A stretch of 64,000 nucleotides of DNA from Paracoccus lichenicola (GTDB taxonomy: Bacteria > Pseudomonadota > Alphaproteobacteria > Rhodobacterales > Rhodobacteraceae), in NCBI RefSeq assembly GCF_009708075.1, contig NZ_WMBT01000009.1:62001-126000 (forward strand). The letters are read 5' to 3'. The translations under genes were made by a program, and so were the position numbers. The notes beneath the pieces were generated by a model that made no database searches, had not been told where the DNA came from, and worked only from the letters and a program-made list of their open reading frames with translations. Below are positions 1-10,586 of this stretch, one piece after another (position 1 is the stretch's first letter; each line of letters opens with the position of its first letter).

Positions 1-1
1 G

Positions 2-712
2 CCGGAACGCCAGCGCCAGGACGCACTGAACCTGCTGGCCGAATGGGACGGCGCCATGAGCGAGCACCTGCCCGAGCCGCTGATCTATGCCGCCTGGATG
101 GGTGCGCTACAGGACCGCCTGATCCGGGACGAGCTTGGTCCGGTGGCCGACGACATCCGCAGGCTGCATCCGGGCTTTGTCGATTCCGTGTTCCGCAATC
201 GGAGCGGCGCGGGCGCCTGGTGCGACATCGTGCAAAGCGCCCCGGCCGAGGATTGCACCACCATCGCCCGCCAGGCGCTGGACCGGGCCATCCTGGACCT
301 GACGCAACGCTATGGCCCGGATGTGACCAGCTGGCGGTGGGGCGATGCGCATCAGGCGCGGCACGTGCATCCGGGACTGGGCCAGATCGGGGTGCTGGGC
401 TGGATCGTGAACCTGCCGCAAGCGATCTCGGGCGGGACTTTCACGCTGTCCTCCACCACCATGCTGGGCACCGGCCCGAACCCGTTCGAGGCGGCAACCG
501 GTCCCGGCTATCGCGGCGTCTATGACCTGGCCGATCCCGACAGTTCGGTGTTCATCATCTCGACCGGGCAGTCGGGCCATCCGCTGTCGCGGCATTACGA
601 CGATCTGGCGGGGCTGTGGCGGCGGGGCGAATACATCGGCATGTCGCTGGACCCGCAACTGGCGCGCGCGGCGGCAACGGGAATCATGACCCTGCAACCT
701 GCGGCCCCGTAA
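2..712 (+). CDS. Penicillin acylase family protein (S45 Ntn-hydrolase), C-terminal part
   Basis: The frame is open from base 2, so the gene begins outside the window and only the last ~236 residues are visible. The stretch around GQSGHPLSRHYDDL, followed by a WRRGEYIGMSLDP-like run, is typical of the end of the beta chain of S45 acylases, periplasmic enzymes that cleave amide bonds of penicillins, acyl-homoserine lactones or other N-acyl compounds. The catalytic N-terminal serine of the beta chain and the signal peptide would lie upstream, so substrate cannot be judged. The stop is 3 bases from the stop of convergent ribD. Confidence 0.82.
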   Translation, partial: PERQRQDALNLLAEWDGAMSEHLPEPLIYAAWMGALQDRLIRDELGPVADDIRRLHPGFVDSVFRNRSGAGAWCDIVQSAPAEDCTTIARQALDRAILDLTQRYGPDVTSWRWGDAHQARHVHPGLGQIGVLGWIVNLPQAISGGTFTLSSTTMLGTGPNPFEAATGPGYRGVYDLADPDSSVFIISTGQSGHPLSRHYDDLAGLWRRGEYIGMSLDPQLARAAATGIMTLQPAAP

Positions 713-715
713 GGG

Positions 716-1729
716 TCAGGAGGGCGCGATCCGGCGCCATCGGTGAAACAGGTCCGGCCCGATCCGGCGCGTCTCGGCCAGGGCAAAGCGGGGCGCGTCA
801 GACAGCCTGTCAAGCCGCATCGGTCCCACGGCGGGCAACCCGTCGCCGCCCAGGGTGATGCCCGCCGTATAGCCGACGACCTGGTCCACAAGCCCCGCCC
901 GCAGCAGGGAGGCGGCAAGCAGTCCGCCCCCTTCGCAGAAGACCCGGGTGATCCCCGCTTCGGCAAGCTGCGCCAAGGCATCGGCAGGCGGCGCGTCGAT
1001 CCGCCACAGCGGCCCGTGCATCACCCCCTCGGGCGGCAGATCGGGCAGCGGACGCGAGGACAGCACCACCCGCACCGGCTGGCGCGGCGTCGTCAGGCCG
1101 CGGACGTTCAGCGACGGGCGGTCCGCATGGGCCGTGTTCCCCCCCACCATGACCGCGTCATGGGCCATGCGCATCGTGTGGACATGCAGCCGCGCTTGCG
1201 GTCCGGTGATCCACTGGCTTTCCCCGCCCGCCGTGGCGATGCGCCCGTCGAAACTGGTCGCCAGCTTCAGCGTCACGAAGGGCCGCCCCTGCTGGATGCG
1301 GGACAGGAAACCCGCCTGCAATTCGCGGGCCTCGGCCTCTCTCACGCCCTCGGTCACGGCAAGGCCCGCGTCGCGCAGGATGCGGTGGCCGCGCCCGGCC
1401 ACGCGGGGATCGGGATCGGTCATGGCCGAAACGACGCGCGCGATGCCGGCGGCAACCAGTCCTTCGGCGCAGGGCGGCGTCCGTCCGTGATGGGCGCAGG
1501 GTTCCAGCGTCACATAGGCGGTGGCACCCCGCGCCAGCACCCCTGCCTGATCCAGGGCCATCCGTTCGGCATGGGGACGCCCGCCCGGCTGCGTCCAGCC
1601 CCGGCCGACGATGCGGCCCGCTTGCACGATCACGCAGCCGACAGCGGGGTTCGGCCAGACATTGCCCAGACCCCGCCGCGCCAGGCGCAGGGCATGGGCC
1701 ATGTGGCGCAGGTCTTCCGGGGGCGTCAC
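716..1729 (-). CDS. ribD: Riboflavin biosynthesis bifunctional deaminase/reductase RibD
   Basis: RibD deaminates the pyrimidine intermediate derived from GTP and then reduces its ribosyl side chain, two steps of riboflavin synthesis in the cytosol. The 337-residue protein has an N-terminal cytidine-deaminase-like zinc domain (HAE at 53-55, PCxHHGRTPPC with Cys78 and Cys87) and a C-terminal reductase domain from about residue 145 (KLATSFDGRIA, later the GG-rich nucleotide region). Start is GTG at 1729, three bases after the nrdR stop. An internal ATG at codon 10 is possible but would cut into the first helix. nrdR-ribD is a common pairing in alphaproteobacteria. Confidence 0.95.
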   Translation of the reverse strand: MTPPEDLRHMAHALRLARRGLGNVWPNPAVGCVIVQAGRIVGRGWTQPGGRPHAERMALDQAGVLARGATAYVTLEPCAHHGRTPPCAEGLVAAGIARVVSAMTDPDPRVAGRGHRILRDAGLAVTEGVREAEARELQAGFLSRIQQGRPFVTLKLATSFDGRIATAGGESQWITGPQARLHVHTMRMAHDAVMVGGNTAHADRPSLNVRGLTTPRQPVRVVLSSRPLPDLPPEGVMHGPLWRIDAPPADALAQLAEAGITRVFCEGGGLLAASLLRAGLVDQVVGYTAGITLGGDGLPAVGPMRLDRLSDAPRFALAETRRIGPDLFHRWRRIAPS

Positions 1730-1732
1730 GGC

Positions 1733-2197
1733 TCAGTCGCCGGTCGGGGCGGGCCGCAGTTCGGACACGAACTTGTCGAAATCGCCCGCGTCCTGGAAGT
1801 TCTTGTAAACGCTGGCAAACCGGACATAGCCGACATTGTCGATGCGCGACAGCGCCTCCATGACGATCTCGCCGATCATCTTCGAGGGGATGTCGGTCTC
1901 GCCCGTGCTTTCCAGGCGGCGGACGATGCCGCTGATCATCTGCTCGATCCGTTCGGGTTCGACCGGGCGCTTCTGCATGGCGATGCGGATCGACCGGGCC
2001 AGCTTGTCGCGGTCGAAATCCTCGCGCCGGCCGCTGGACTTGACGACGACCAGATCGCGCAACTGCACCCGTTCATAGGTCGTGAAGCGCCCCCCGCAGG
2101 CGGGACAGAAGCGGCGGCGGCGAATGGCGACGTTGTCTTCGGCAGGGCGCGAATCCTTGACCTGCGTATCGACGTTTCCGCAAAACGGGCAGCGCAT
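1733..2197 (-). CDS. nrdR: Transcriptional repressor NrdR
   Basis: NrdR senses ATP/dATP and represses ribonucleotide reductase genes. The 154-residue protein starts with a zinc ribbon (Cys3, Cys6, Cys31, Cys34) followed by an ATP-cone domain at roughly 46-136. I start at the ATG giving MRCPFCG, the universal NrdR N-terminus, preceded by a GAAGGGGA ribosome site. The open frame extends 22 codons further upstream, but those residues do not fit the family. A likely target in this window is the class II reductase nrdJ, 27 kb away, although I could not see an NrdR box there. Confidence 0.96.
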   Translation of the reverse strand: MRCPFCGNVDTQVKDSRPAEDNVAIRRRRFCPACGGRFTTYERVQLRDLVVVKSSGRREDFDRDKLARSIRIAMQKRPVEPERIEQMISGIVRRLESTGETDIPSKMIGEIVMEALSRIDNVGYVRFASVYKNFQDAGDFDKFVSELRPAPTGD

Positions 2198-2318
2198 CCG
2201 GTTGTCCCCTTCGGTGCTCGGTCGTCCACTAGTATAGGCGGGCAAGCAGGGCTTGGGTAGCATTATCCAACGGACACAAGATGTTCCCTGCCCCGTCTGT
2301 GACCGGAATGCCGCGCCG

Positions 2319-2741
2319 TCACCCGGCCTGAAAGACCGCCGCCACCTCGCGTCGATGGGGCGCGCGGCGGTGTTCCACCAGATAGAGGCCCTGCCAGGTG
2401 CCCAGCATCATCCGGCCCCCGGCCACGGGGATTTGCAGGCTGACCGGCAGCACGGCGGCCTTCAGATGGGCGGGCATGTCGTCGGGGCCTTCGTCGCGGT
2501 GGCGCAGCCAGGACATGGACGGATGATCGGCGGGCGGCGCGATGCAGTCCAGCCAACCCAGCAGGTCGGTCTGAACGTCGGGATCGGCGTTTTCCTGGAT
2601 CAGCAGCGAACAGGATGTGTGGCGCACCATCAGCGTCAGCAGCCCGTCCCCAGCCTGCAAGACGGACAGCCAGGCCGCCACGTCGCGGGTGAAGTCGTGG
2701 CAGGCCGGGCCGCGCGTCTGGATGGCGAAGACGCGGTTCAT
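2319..2741 (-). CDS. yjbQ: YjbQ/UPF0047 family protein
   Basis: Small (140 residues) conserved protein of the YjbQ family. Members show weak thiamine-phosphate synthase activity, but their real role is uncertain. The three family blocks are visible: [14 protein letters not shown] near residues 41-54, a [15 protein letters not shown] block in the middle and [12 protein letters not shown] near the end, which bring together conserved His residues. The chosen ATG overlaps the rmuC stop as ATGA, so translation is probably coupled to rmuC. The longer open frame upstream is just rmuC in another phase. Confidence 0.88.
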   Translation of the reverse strand: MNRVFAIQTRGPACHDFTRDVAAWLSVLQAGDGLLTLMVRHTSCSLLIQENADPDVQTDLLGWLDCIAPPADHPSMSWLRHRDEGPDDMPAHLKAAVLPVSLQIPVAGGRMMLGTWQGLYLVEHRRAPHRREVAAVFQAG

Positions 2742-4168
2742 TCGGCAGCCTCGGGCGGGTCCAGCATCAGGGCGTCGCCGCCGTCGTGATCGGTGGCGAT
2801 GCGCTTTTGCGTCCGCGCGCCCAGTTCGCGCAGCATCTCCACCTGGCGGATCACGTTGCCCGATCCCCGGCACAGCCGGTCCATGGCTTGCGTGTGCGCC
2901 CGCCCCGCCTGATCCAGGGCGCGGCCCACGGCGTCCATGGATTCGACGAAGCCCGCCACCTTGTCGTAAAGCTGGCCCGCGCGCTTGGCGATCTCGGTCG
3001 CGTTGGCCTCGCGCCGTTCGACGGCCCAGATATGCTCGATGGTGCGCAGGGTCAGCATCAGGGTCGTGGGCGTGGTCAGGCCCACGCGGCGCTCCATGGC
3101 GAAGCTGGCCAGGGTCGGATCGGCCCGCAGCGCCTCGGAGAACGCACCCTCGATGGGGATGAACATCAGGACGTAATCCACCGATCCGTCGTCCATCCGG
3201 TGATAGCCCTTCTCGCCCAGGGTCACGACATGGTTGCGCACGGCGGCGACATGGCGGCGCAGGGCGGCCTGAACCTCGGCCGGATCCTCGGCATTGACCG
3301 AGATCTCATAGTCCACCAGCGACACCTTGCTGTCGATCACCATGACCTTGGCGCGCGGCATCCTGACCACCATGTCGGGACGCCACCGCTTGCCGTCCTC
3401 GTCGGTCCAGCTGGACTGGGTGTCGTAATGCGTGCCCGCGATCAGGCCCGAATCCTCCAGCAGGCGCTCTAGCACCATCTCGCCCCAGGCACCCTGGCGC
3501 TGCTTGTCGCCTTTCAGCGCACGGGTCAGGTTCACCGCCTCGCGAGAGATGTCTTCGGACCGTTGGTGCAGGAATGCGATCTGTTCGCGCAGTCTCGCAC
3601 CTTCCTCGTCCAGGATCTTGTTCCTGGCCTGCAATTCCGTCTGGAACCGATGCACCTGTTCGCGGAACGGGTTAAGCAGCGCGGACAGTTGGTCCCCCTG
3701 CGCCTTTTGCAGGTCGCCTTGCTGCACGCGCAGGGTTTCCGCCGCCAGCAGCTTGAATTGCCCGGTCATTTCCGCGCGCAATTCGCGCAGGGTCTGGATT
3801 TCGCGCGCGGCGGATTCGGCGTCCTTTTCGGCGCGCAGCCGCGCCTCGGCCAGTTCGGTGCGGGACGCGGCCAGCAGTTGGCGCGCCTGGTGCAGGGCGT
3901 CGGCAAGGCCGTCACGTTCCTCGGACAGTTCGGACAGGCGGGCGGTCTGGCCGTCCAGCCGCGCCTCGTGCTGGCCCGCGCGCAGGGCCAGGGCGCGGGA
4001 TTCCTCGCCGAGATGAGAAAGCTGCGAGGCGAGATCCTTGGCGCGGGCTTCGGCAAGCCCGCACGCCTTGCGCCAGCCTGCGGCAAGGACCGCCAGGGCC
4101 GCAAGCGCCGCCAGGGCGGCGATCAGCAGGAGGCGAAGGGCGGCGGGATCTTCCAGAAGGCTTGGCAT
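2738..4168 (-). CDS. rmuC: DNA recombination protein RmuC
   Basis: RmuC proteins limit recombination at inverted repeats and are predicted nuclease-fold proteins. This 476-residue copy has an N-terminal membrane anchor (about residues 8-31, Leu/Ala rich), a long charged coiled coil (about 35-200) and the RmuC core domain from about 200 to 430 (RQGAWGEMVLERLLEDSG, VIDSKVSLVDYE, YVLMFIPIEGAF). It lies downstream of rpoD in the same direction, separated by a gap with a GC-rich hairpin, and its stop overlaps the yjbQ start. Confidence 0.93.
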   Translation of the reverse strand: MPSLLEDPAALRLLLIAALAALAALAVLAAGWRKACGLAEARAKDLASQLSHLGEESRALALRAGQHEARLDGQTARLSELSEERDGLADALHQARQLLAASRTELAEARLRAEKDAESAAREIQTLRELRAEMTGQFKLLAAETLRVQQGDLQKAQGDQLSALLNPFREQVHRFQTELQARNKILDEEGARLREQIAFLHQRSEDISREAVNLTRALKGDKQRQGAWGEMVLERLLEDSGLIAGTHYDTQSSWTDEDGKRWRPDMVVRMPRAKVMVIDSKVSLVDYEISVNAEDPAEVQAALRRHVAAVRNHVVTLGEKGYHRMDDGSVDYVLMFIPIEGAFSEALRADPTLASFAMERRVGLTTPTTLMLTLRTIEHIWAVERREANATEIAKRAGQLYDKVAGFVESMDAVGRALDQAGRAHTQAMDRLCRGSGNVIRQVEMLRELGARTQKRIATDHDGGDALMLDPPEAAE

Positions 4169-4231
4169 CGGCTCTCCACGAACAACTGGGGATAGTGTTC
4201 ATGGTTTGTGCCGAACTTGCAAGCGGTTCGG

Positions 4232-4264
4232 CCCACGGTCCCGCCATAAGGACGGGGCCGTGGG
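4232..4264. terminator. GC-rich hairpin after rpoD
   Basis: A 12-bp stem (4232-4243 with 4253-4264, one G-T pair) with a 9-base loop lies between the rpoD stop and the rmuC start. It has the position of an rpoD terminator, but no T run follows on the minus strand, so it may be a processing or pause site instead. Confidence 0.45.
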
Positions 4265-4271
4265 ATATGGG

Positions 4272-6245
<1,974 letters not shown>

Positions 6246-6266
6246 CAACGGCTCCCTTCATCAGGC

Positions 6267-6375
6267 AGTGATTCGCGGAAACGGCGAATCACTGAACATA
6301 TGGTCCATATTTAGCGCGGCGCATCTCCGAATCAAAGGGCGCGCGATGCGGCTGATTCGCGAAACCCGCGAATCA
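6267..6375. promoter_or_regulatory. rpoD upstream region with two GATTCGC hairpins and five GANTC sites
   Basis: Two related inverted repeats flank the probable rpoD promoter: 6267-6276 with 6284-6293 (10-bp perfect arms, 7-base loop) and 6353-6361 with 6367-6375 (9-bp perfect arms, 5-base loop). Both arms are built on GATTCGC/GCGAATC. GANTC, the CcrM methylation site of alphaproteobacteria, occurs at 6270, 6286, 6329, 6354 and 6370. A third palindrome, ATATGG-T-CCATAT, lies at 6298-6310. The second hairpin starts 11 bases past the dnaG stop and has no T run. Confidence 0.7.
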
Positions 6376-6386
6376 CTTGCGGGTGG

Positions 6387-8270
6387 TCAGCGGCGCGGCG
6401 GTTTGCGCCAGATCTGGCCATCGACGAACTGGGACAGTTGGTCGGACAAGGCCTTCTGGTCCTTGTCCATGTCCTTCGCATCGTCGTCGTCGAACCGTTC
6501 GATCCGGTGACGGGCTTGTCCTATCTGACGAAAGCGCCATGTCAGCCCTTCGTCGGCCTCGCCGCTTATTTCATTCTCGGCCCGCAGGATTTCCTTTTCC
6601 GAAATCTTCCTGGCTTCCAGACGGTCCAGGGCCTCGTGCAGATAGGCGGACGCTTCGCCCGCGGTTTTCTCGGCTATCTGCATCGGGATCAAGTTGGGAT
6701 CGGCTCGCAGCGTTTCAAGCCCCCGCCTGCCCAGGACGCTTCGGGTATTGCTCAGCAGATCGAACAGCAGGGCGGCCCGGTCGGGATGTTGCGGCGCAAG
6801 GCGTTCCAGGCGCGTTTCCACCTGTTCGATCAGTTCGGGATGCAGCGCGCAGATCAGCAGGCTGGCCCCCTCCAGCAGGGTGCTGGCGGCCTGGGGATCG
6901 GCGGCGGCGGGAATGGGCAGGACAGGACGCGGAGGTTTCGCCGTCCCGCCGCGCTTGCCGGGCTTCCAGTCCCCCCGCCGGGACGCGGTGCCGAACAGGT
7001 CCCACTGCTTGTTGCGCAGTTCCTTGGCGTAATGGTTGCGGGTCAACTCGTCGGGGATCTTCGCGACGGCATCGGCCAGCCGCTTTTCCAGCGCGGCCTT
7101 GCGTTCGGGGCTGTCGAAGTTCTGGCCTTCGGTTTCGCGCGCCCACAGCAGATCGACCAGCGGACGCGCCCCGTCCAGCAGCGCGCCCATCGCGCCCGGT
7201 CCCGCCCCCTTGATGAGATCGTCGGGATCCTGGCCCGCGGGCAGGATGACGAAGCGCAGCGCCTGCCCCGGCCCGGTCAGAGGCAGGGCCAGGTCGATCA
7301 GCCGCTGGGCCGCGCGCTGTCCCGCCGCATCGCCGTCAAGCGCGATCACGGGTTCGGGGCTGACGCGCCACATAAGGCGCAACTGATCCTCGGTGATGGC
7401 GGTGCCCAAGGGAGCCACCGCGCCCTCGAACCCCGCGCGGGCCAGGGCGATCACGTCCATGTAGCCTTCGGCCACGACCAGCCGCTGCCCCTTGGCGACG
7501 GCGGCGCGGGCGGGACCGAGGTTGTAAAGGTTGCGGCCCTTGTCGAACAGCGGCGTTTCCGGACTGTTGAGGTACTTGGCCCGCGCGTTCGGATCCATGG
7601 CCCGTCCGCCGAAACCGATGCAGCGGCCCTGCCCGTCCCGGATCGGAAAGATGATGCGGCCCCGGAACCGGTCATAGGCCGCACCGCCATCGTCAGGCTT
7701 GGCCGACATGCCGGATTCGACGATCAGCCCTTCGTCAAAGCCCTTGTCGCGCAACGCCTGGGTCAACGCCGTGCGGCTGTCGGGGGCAAAGCCGATCTCG
7801 AACCGGTCGAGCGCCGCCTGGTCCAGGCCACGGCGGGTCAGGTAATCGCGCGCCTCGGCAGCGGCACCGGTTTGCAATTGCAGGCGGAACCAGCGGCAGG
7901 CGGCCTCGGTCACGTCCAGCAGGCGGGTGCGGCGGTCGGTCTTTTCGCGGGCGCGGGGATCGGGTTCGGGCATCTGCAAGCCGGCCTCGGCGGCCAGCAG
8001 CTTGACGGCGTCGATGAACTCCATCCCGTCGGCCTCGCGCAGGAACCTGATGGCGTCGCCCTTGGCCTGGCAGCCGAAGCAGTAATAATAGCCCTTCTGG
8101 TCATCGCAATGAAAACTGGCGGATTTTTCCTGGTGGAACGGGCACGGCGCCCACCAGTCGCCCCGCCCCTGGTTCGACTTGCGCAGATCCCAAACCACCT
8201 TCTTCCCGATCACGCGGCTGATCGGGACGCGGTTGCGAATCTCGTCAAGGAAGCCGGGGGGCAGACTCAT
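6387..8270 (-). CDS. dnaG: DNA primase DnaG
   Basis: Synthesises RNA primers for lagging-strand replication at the fork. The 627-residue protein has the CHC2-type zinc finger (Cys43, His46, Cys64, Cys67), the primase N-terminal core (about 120-250) and a Toprim domain from about 265 (VAEGYMDVIALARAG, then ALDGDAAG with the metal-binding Asp pair). The C-terminal part, which would contact DnaB helicase, is weakly conserved as usual. It is read towards rpoD and ends 141 bases before it. Confidence 0.97.
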   Translation of the reverse strand: MSLPPGFLDEIRNRVPISRVIGKKVVWDLRKSNQGRGDWWAPCPFHQEKSASFHCDDQKGYYYCFGCQAKGDAIRFLREADGMEFIDAVKLLAAEAGLQMPEPDPRAREKTDRRTRLLDVTEAACRWFRLQLQTGAAAEARDYLTRRGLDQAALDRFEIGFAPDSRTALTQALRDKGFDEGLIVESGMSAKPDDGGAAYDRFRGRIIFPIRDGQGRCIGFGGRAMDPNARAKYLNSPETPLFDKGRNLYNLGPARAAVAKGQRLVVAEGYMDVIALARAGFEGAVAPLGTAITEDQLRLMWRVSPEPVIALDGDAAGQRAAQRLIDLALPLTGPGQALRFVILPAGQDPDDLIKGAGPGAMGALLDGARPLVDLLWARETEGQNFDSPERKAALEKRLADAVAKIPDELTRNHYAKELRNKQWDLFGTASRRGDWKPGKRGGTAKPPRPVLPIPAAADPQAASTLLEGASLLICALHPELIEQVETRLERLAPQHPDRAALLFDLLSNTRSVLGRRGLETLRADPNLIPMQIAEKTAGEASAYLHEALDRLEARKISEKEILRAENEISGEADEGLTWRFRQIGQARHRIERFDDDDAKDMDKDQKALSDQLSQFVDGQIWRKPPRR

Positions 8271-8336
8271 GGGGTGATTATCGCGCCGCGGGCGGCGTCA
8301 AGGAAAGGGGGTATTTGGGCAAGAAAGAAGCGGCAG

Positions 8337-8921
8337 TCAATGCGCCCCCACCGCGCCGCGCGCCAGGCCCCAGTAGATGTCGCCGATGCGCTGTCGGTCC
8401 AGCCGCCCGCCTTCGCGGTACCAGTTGGTCACCCCGGTCAGCATCGCGATCAGCGCCATCGTCGCCAAGCGCGGGTCGTCGATGCGCATGGCGCCCGCCG
8501 CCATCCCGTCGCGCAGGATGGTTTCCAGGGCGGATTCGTATTCGCCGCGCAGGGCGGCAATGCGGGCGAAGTTTTCCGGCGTCAGGTTGCGCAGCTCCAT
8601 ATAGGACAGGAAGACCGCATCGGCGTGATCCAGGCTGGTGTCGATGTGAAAGCGCACGAAGCGTTCCAGCCGCGCCAGGGGATCGCCCGCAACGTCGGAC
8701 CAGGCGCCCAGCAGTTCCTGCATGTGGCTTTCCAGCAGGTCGAACAGCAGCGCCTGCTTGTCGGGGGTATAGGCATAAAGCGCCCCCGCCTGCACCCCCA
8801 CGGCGGACGCGATCTGGCGCATCGACACGGCCGCGTAACCCTGCCGCGCGAACAGGCGGCGGGCATGGGTGCGGATCAGGGGGCCGGTGATCTCGGCGCG
8901 GGAACCTTGGGTGCGGGCCAT
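8337..8921 (-). CDS. TetR/AcrR family transcriptional regulator
   Basis: A 194-residue one-component regulator. The N-terminal TetR DNA-binding domain shows the helix-turn-helix at about residues 35-60 (VSMRQIASAVGVQAGALYAY, the last part being the recognition helix). The C-terminal ligand domain is all-helical with a Trp/Tyr-rich end (GVTNWYREGGRL), resembling the fatty-acid or acyl-CoA responsive subgroup, but the ligand cannot be told. It is divergent from a small lipoprotein gene at 8998. No clear palindromic operator was seen in the 76-base gap. Confidence 0.88.
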   Translation of the reverse strand: MARTQGSRAEITGPLIRTHARRLFARQGYAAVSMRQIASAVGVQAGALYAYTPDKQALLFDLLESHMQELLGAWSDVAGDPLARLERFVRFHIDTSLDHADAVFLSYMELRNLTPENFARIAALRGEYESALETILRDGMAAGAMRIDDPRLATMALIAMLTGVTNWYREGGRLDRQRIGDIYWGLARGAVGAH

Positions 8922-8997
8922 GGGGGTCTTCTAGCGCGCGGTCCCGCCCCGGGAAAGCCCGTTGCCCCCCCGGATGGCGTATCCTAGGCTGCGGGTC

Positions 8998-9255
8998 ATG
9001 AAAAATGCCCTGACCCTGATCGCCTGCGCCGCCCTTCTGTCCGGCTGCGGCGACGAGCCTTATCCAAGCCTGCTGCCGACCGACCGGATCCTGGCGGAAC
9101 CCGTCCTGCCCGACCACGCGCCAGCCGCCACGTCCCCCGCCGCAGTCGATGCCGAGGCCGAGGCCCGCGCAGCCGCGCTTCGCAGGCGGGCCGATGCCCT
9201 GCGCGGCCCGGTGATCGAACCCGATGCGCTGGCGCGGATGCGGCCGCGGGATTGA
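8998..9255 (+). CDS. Small putative lipoprotein (85 aa)
   Basis: Short protein with a lipoprotein signal: positively charged start, hydrophobic core, and lipobox LLSGC with Cys17 as the lipidation site. The mature part is Ala/Arg rich and probably helical or disordered, with no recognisable domain. Start chosen at the ATG immediately before KNALTL, since the 12 extra codons upstream would put charged residues ahead of the signal. It lies 56 bases before the alpha-hydroxy-acid dehydrogenase gene and could share its transcript. Function unknown. Confidence 0.7.
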   Translation: MKNALTLIACAALLSGCGDEPYPSLLPTDRILAEPVLPDHAPAATSPAAVDAEAEARAAALRRRADALRGPVIEPDALARMRPRD

Positions 9256-9311
9256 TTGCCCTTTGCCGCGTCTTCTGGTAAAAAAATTTGACCAAGCTGC
9301 GGAGGAGTTTC

Positions 9312-10520
9312 ATGCCCGTCATCACCTCGATCGAAGATCTGAAGCGGATGCACCGCGCGCGCACCCCCAAGATGTTCTATGATTACGCGGAATCGGGCAG
9401 CTATACCGAACAGACCTTCCGCGAGAACACGACCGACTTCGCGCGCCTCAAGCTGCGCCAGAAGGTGGCGGTGGACATGTCGAACCGCAGCACGGCGTCC
9501 GACATCGTGGGCCTGCCCGCGGCGATGCCGGTGGCGCTGGCCCCGGTGGGCATGACGGGGATGCAGCACGCCGACGGTGAAATCCATGCCGCCCGCGCGG
9601 CGGAAAAGTTCGGCCTGCCCTTCTGCCTGTCCACGATGTCGATCTGTTCGCTGGAAGATGTCGCGGAACATACCGCCAAGCCCTTCATGTTCCAGCTTTA
9701 CGTGATGAAGGACCAGGATTTCCTGGCCACCATCATCGAACGGGCGAAAAAGGTCAAATGCAGTGCCCTGGTGCTGACGCTGGACCTGCAAATCCTGGGC
9801 CAGCGGCACAAGGATCTGAAGAACGGGCTGTCCGCGCCCCCCAAGCTGACCCTGCCCACGCTGCTGGATCTGGCGACGCGCTGGCGGTGGGGCATGGGGA
9901 TGCTGCAAACAAGGCGCCGCTTCTTCGGCAATATCGTGGGCCATGCCAAGGGCGTGGGCGATCCCTCCAGCCTGATGAGCTGGACGGCCGAGCAGTTCGA
10001 CGAAAAGCTGGACTGGGACAAGATCTCCCGGATCCGCGACCTGTGGGGCGGCAAGCTGATCCTGAAGGGCGTGCTGGACCCCGAGGACGCCCGCATCGCC
10101 GCCGATTTCGGCGCGGACGCGATCATCGTCAGCAACCACGGCGGGCGGCAGCTGGACGGGGCGCTGTCATCCATCAGGATGCTGCCGCATATCGTCAAGG
10201 CGGTGGGCCACCGGGTGGAAATCCACATGGACAGCGGCATCCGATCAGGCCAGGACGTGCTGAAGGCCCTGGCCCTTGGGGCGCATTCGACCTGGATCGG
10301 GCGGGCCTGGCTGCATGGCCTGGGCGCCATGGGCGAGGCGGGCGTGACGAAGGCGCTGGAGATCATCCGCAAGGAACTGGACATCAGCATGGCGCTGTGC
10401 GGCGAACGCGACATCCGGGACATCGGGCCGCAGAACGTGATGATCCCGCGCGGCTTCCTGGACGAATACGACATCCCGCAGCCGATGGGGGCTTCACAAA
10501 TCGCCCCCGTTGCCGTATAG
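9312..10520 (+). CDS. lldD: FMN-dependent alpha-hydroxy-acid dehydrogenase (L-lactate dehydrogenase-like)
   Basis: 402-residue TIM-barrel flavoenzyme that oxidises an L-2-hydroxy acid, most likely L-lactate, to the keto acid and passes electrons to the respiratory chain or to oxygen. Landmarks: Tyr23/Tyr25 in the N-terminal FYDY, QLYV with Tyr130, Asp158 in LTLDLQ, Lys252, and SNHGGRQLDGA with catalytic base His276 and substrate-binding Arg279. FMN-binding glycines follow (DSGIRSGQDVLKAL). Start is the ATG after a strong GGAGGAG site. The family also includes glycolate, mandelate and lactate oxidases, so the exact substrate is inferred. Confidence 0.85.
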   Translation: MPVITSIEDLKRMHRARTPKMFYDYAESGSYTEQTFRENTTDFARLKLRQKVAVDMSNRSTASDIVGLPAAMPVALAPVGMTGMQHADGEIHAARAAEKFGLPFCLSTMSICSLEDVAEHTAKPFMFQLYVMKDQDFLATIIERAKKVKCSALVLTLDLQILGQRHKDLKNGLSAPPKLTLPTLLDLATRWRWGMGMLQTRRRFFGNIVGHAKGVGDPSSLMSWTAEQFDEKLDWDKISRIRDLWGGKLILKGVLDPEDARIAADFGADAIIVSNHGGRQLDGALSSIRMLPHIVKAVGHRVEIHMDSGIRSGQDVLKALALGAHSTWIGRAWLHGLGAMGEAGVTKALEIIRKELDISMALCGERDIRDIGPQNVMIPRGFLDEYDIPQPMGASQIAPVAV

Positions 10521-10530
10521 GCCGCCACCT

Positions 10531-10559
10531 GCCGCCATGCACCCTTGGAGGATGGCGGC
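10531..10559. other. Hairpin between lldD-like gene and rplY
   Basis: Perfect 8-bp arms GCCGCCAT and ATGGCGGC (10531-10538, 10552-10559) with a 13-base loop, in the rplY leader 27 bases before its start. There is no T run, so it looks more like a leader structure than a terminator. Confidence 0.35.
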
Positions 10560-10586
10560 GTCCACCAACTGAGTTAGGAACATATC

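Noticed and set aside
6438..8987. 849-codon plus-strand frame opposite dnaG
   Set aside because: Mirror of dnaG codon usage; no domain and no ribosome site.
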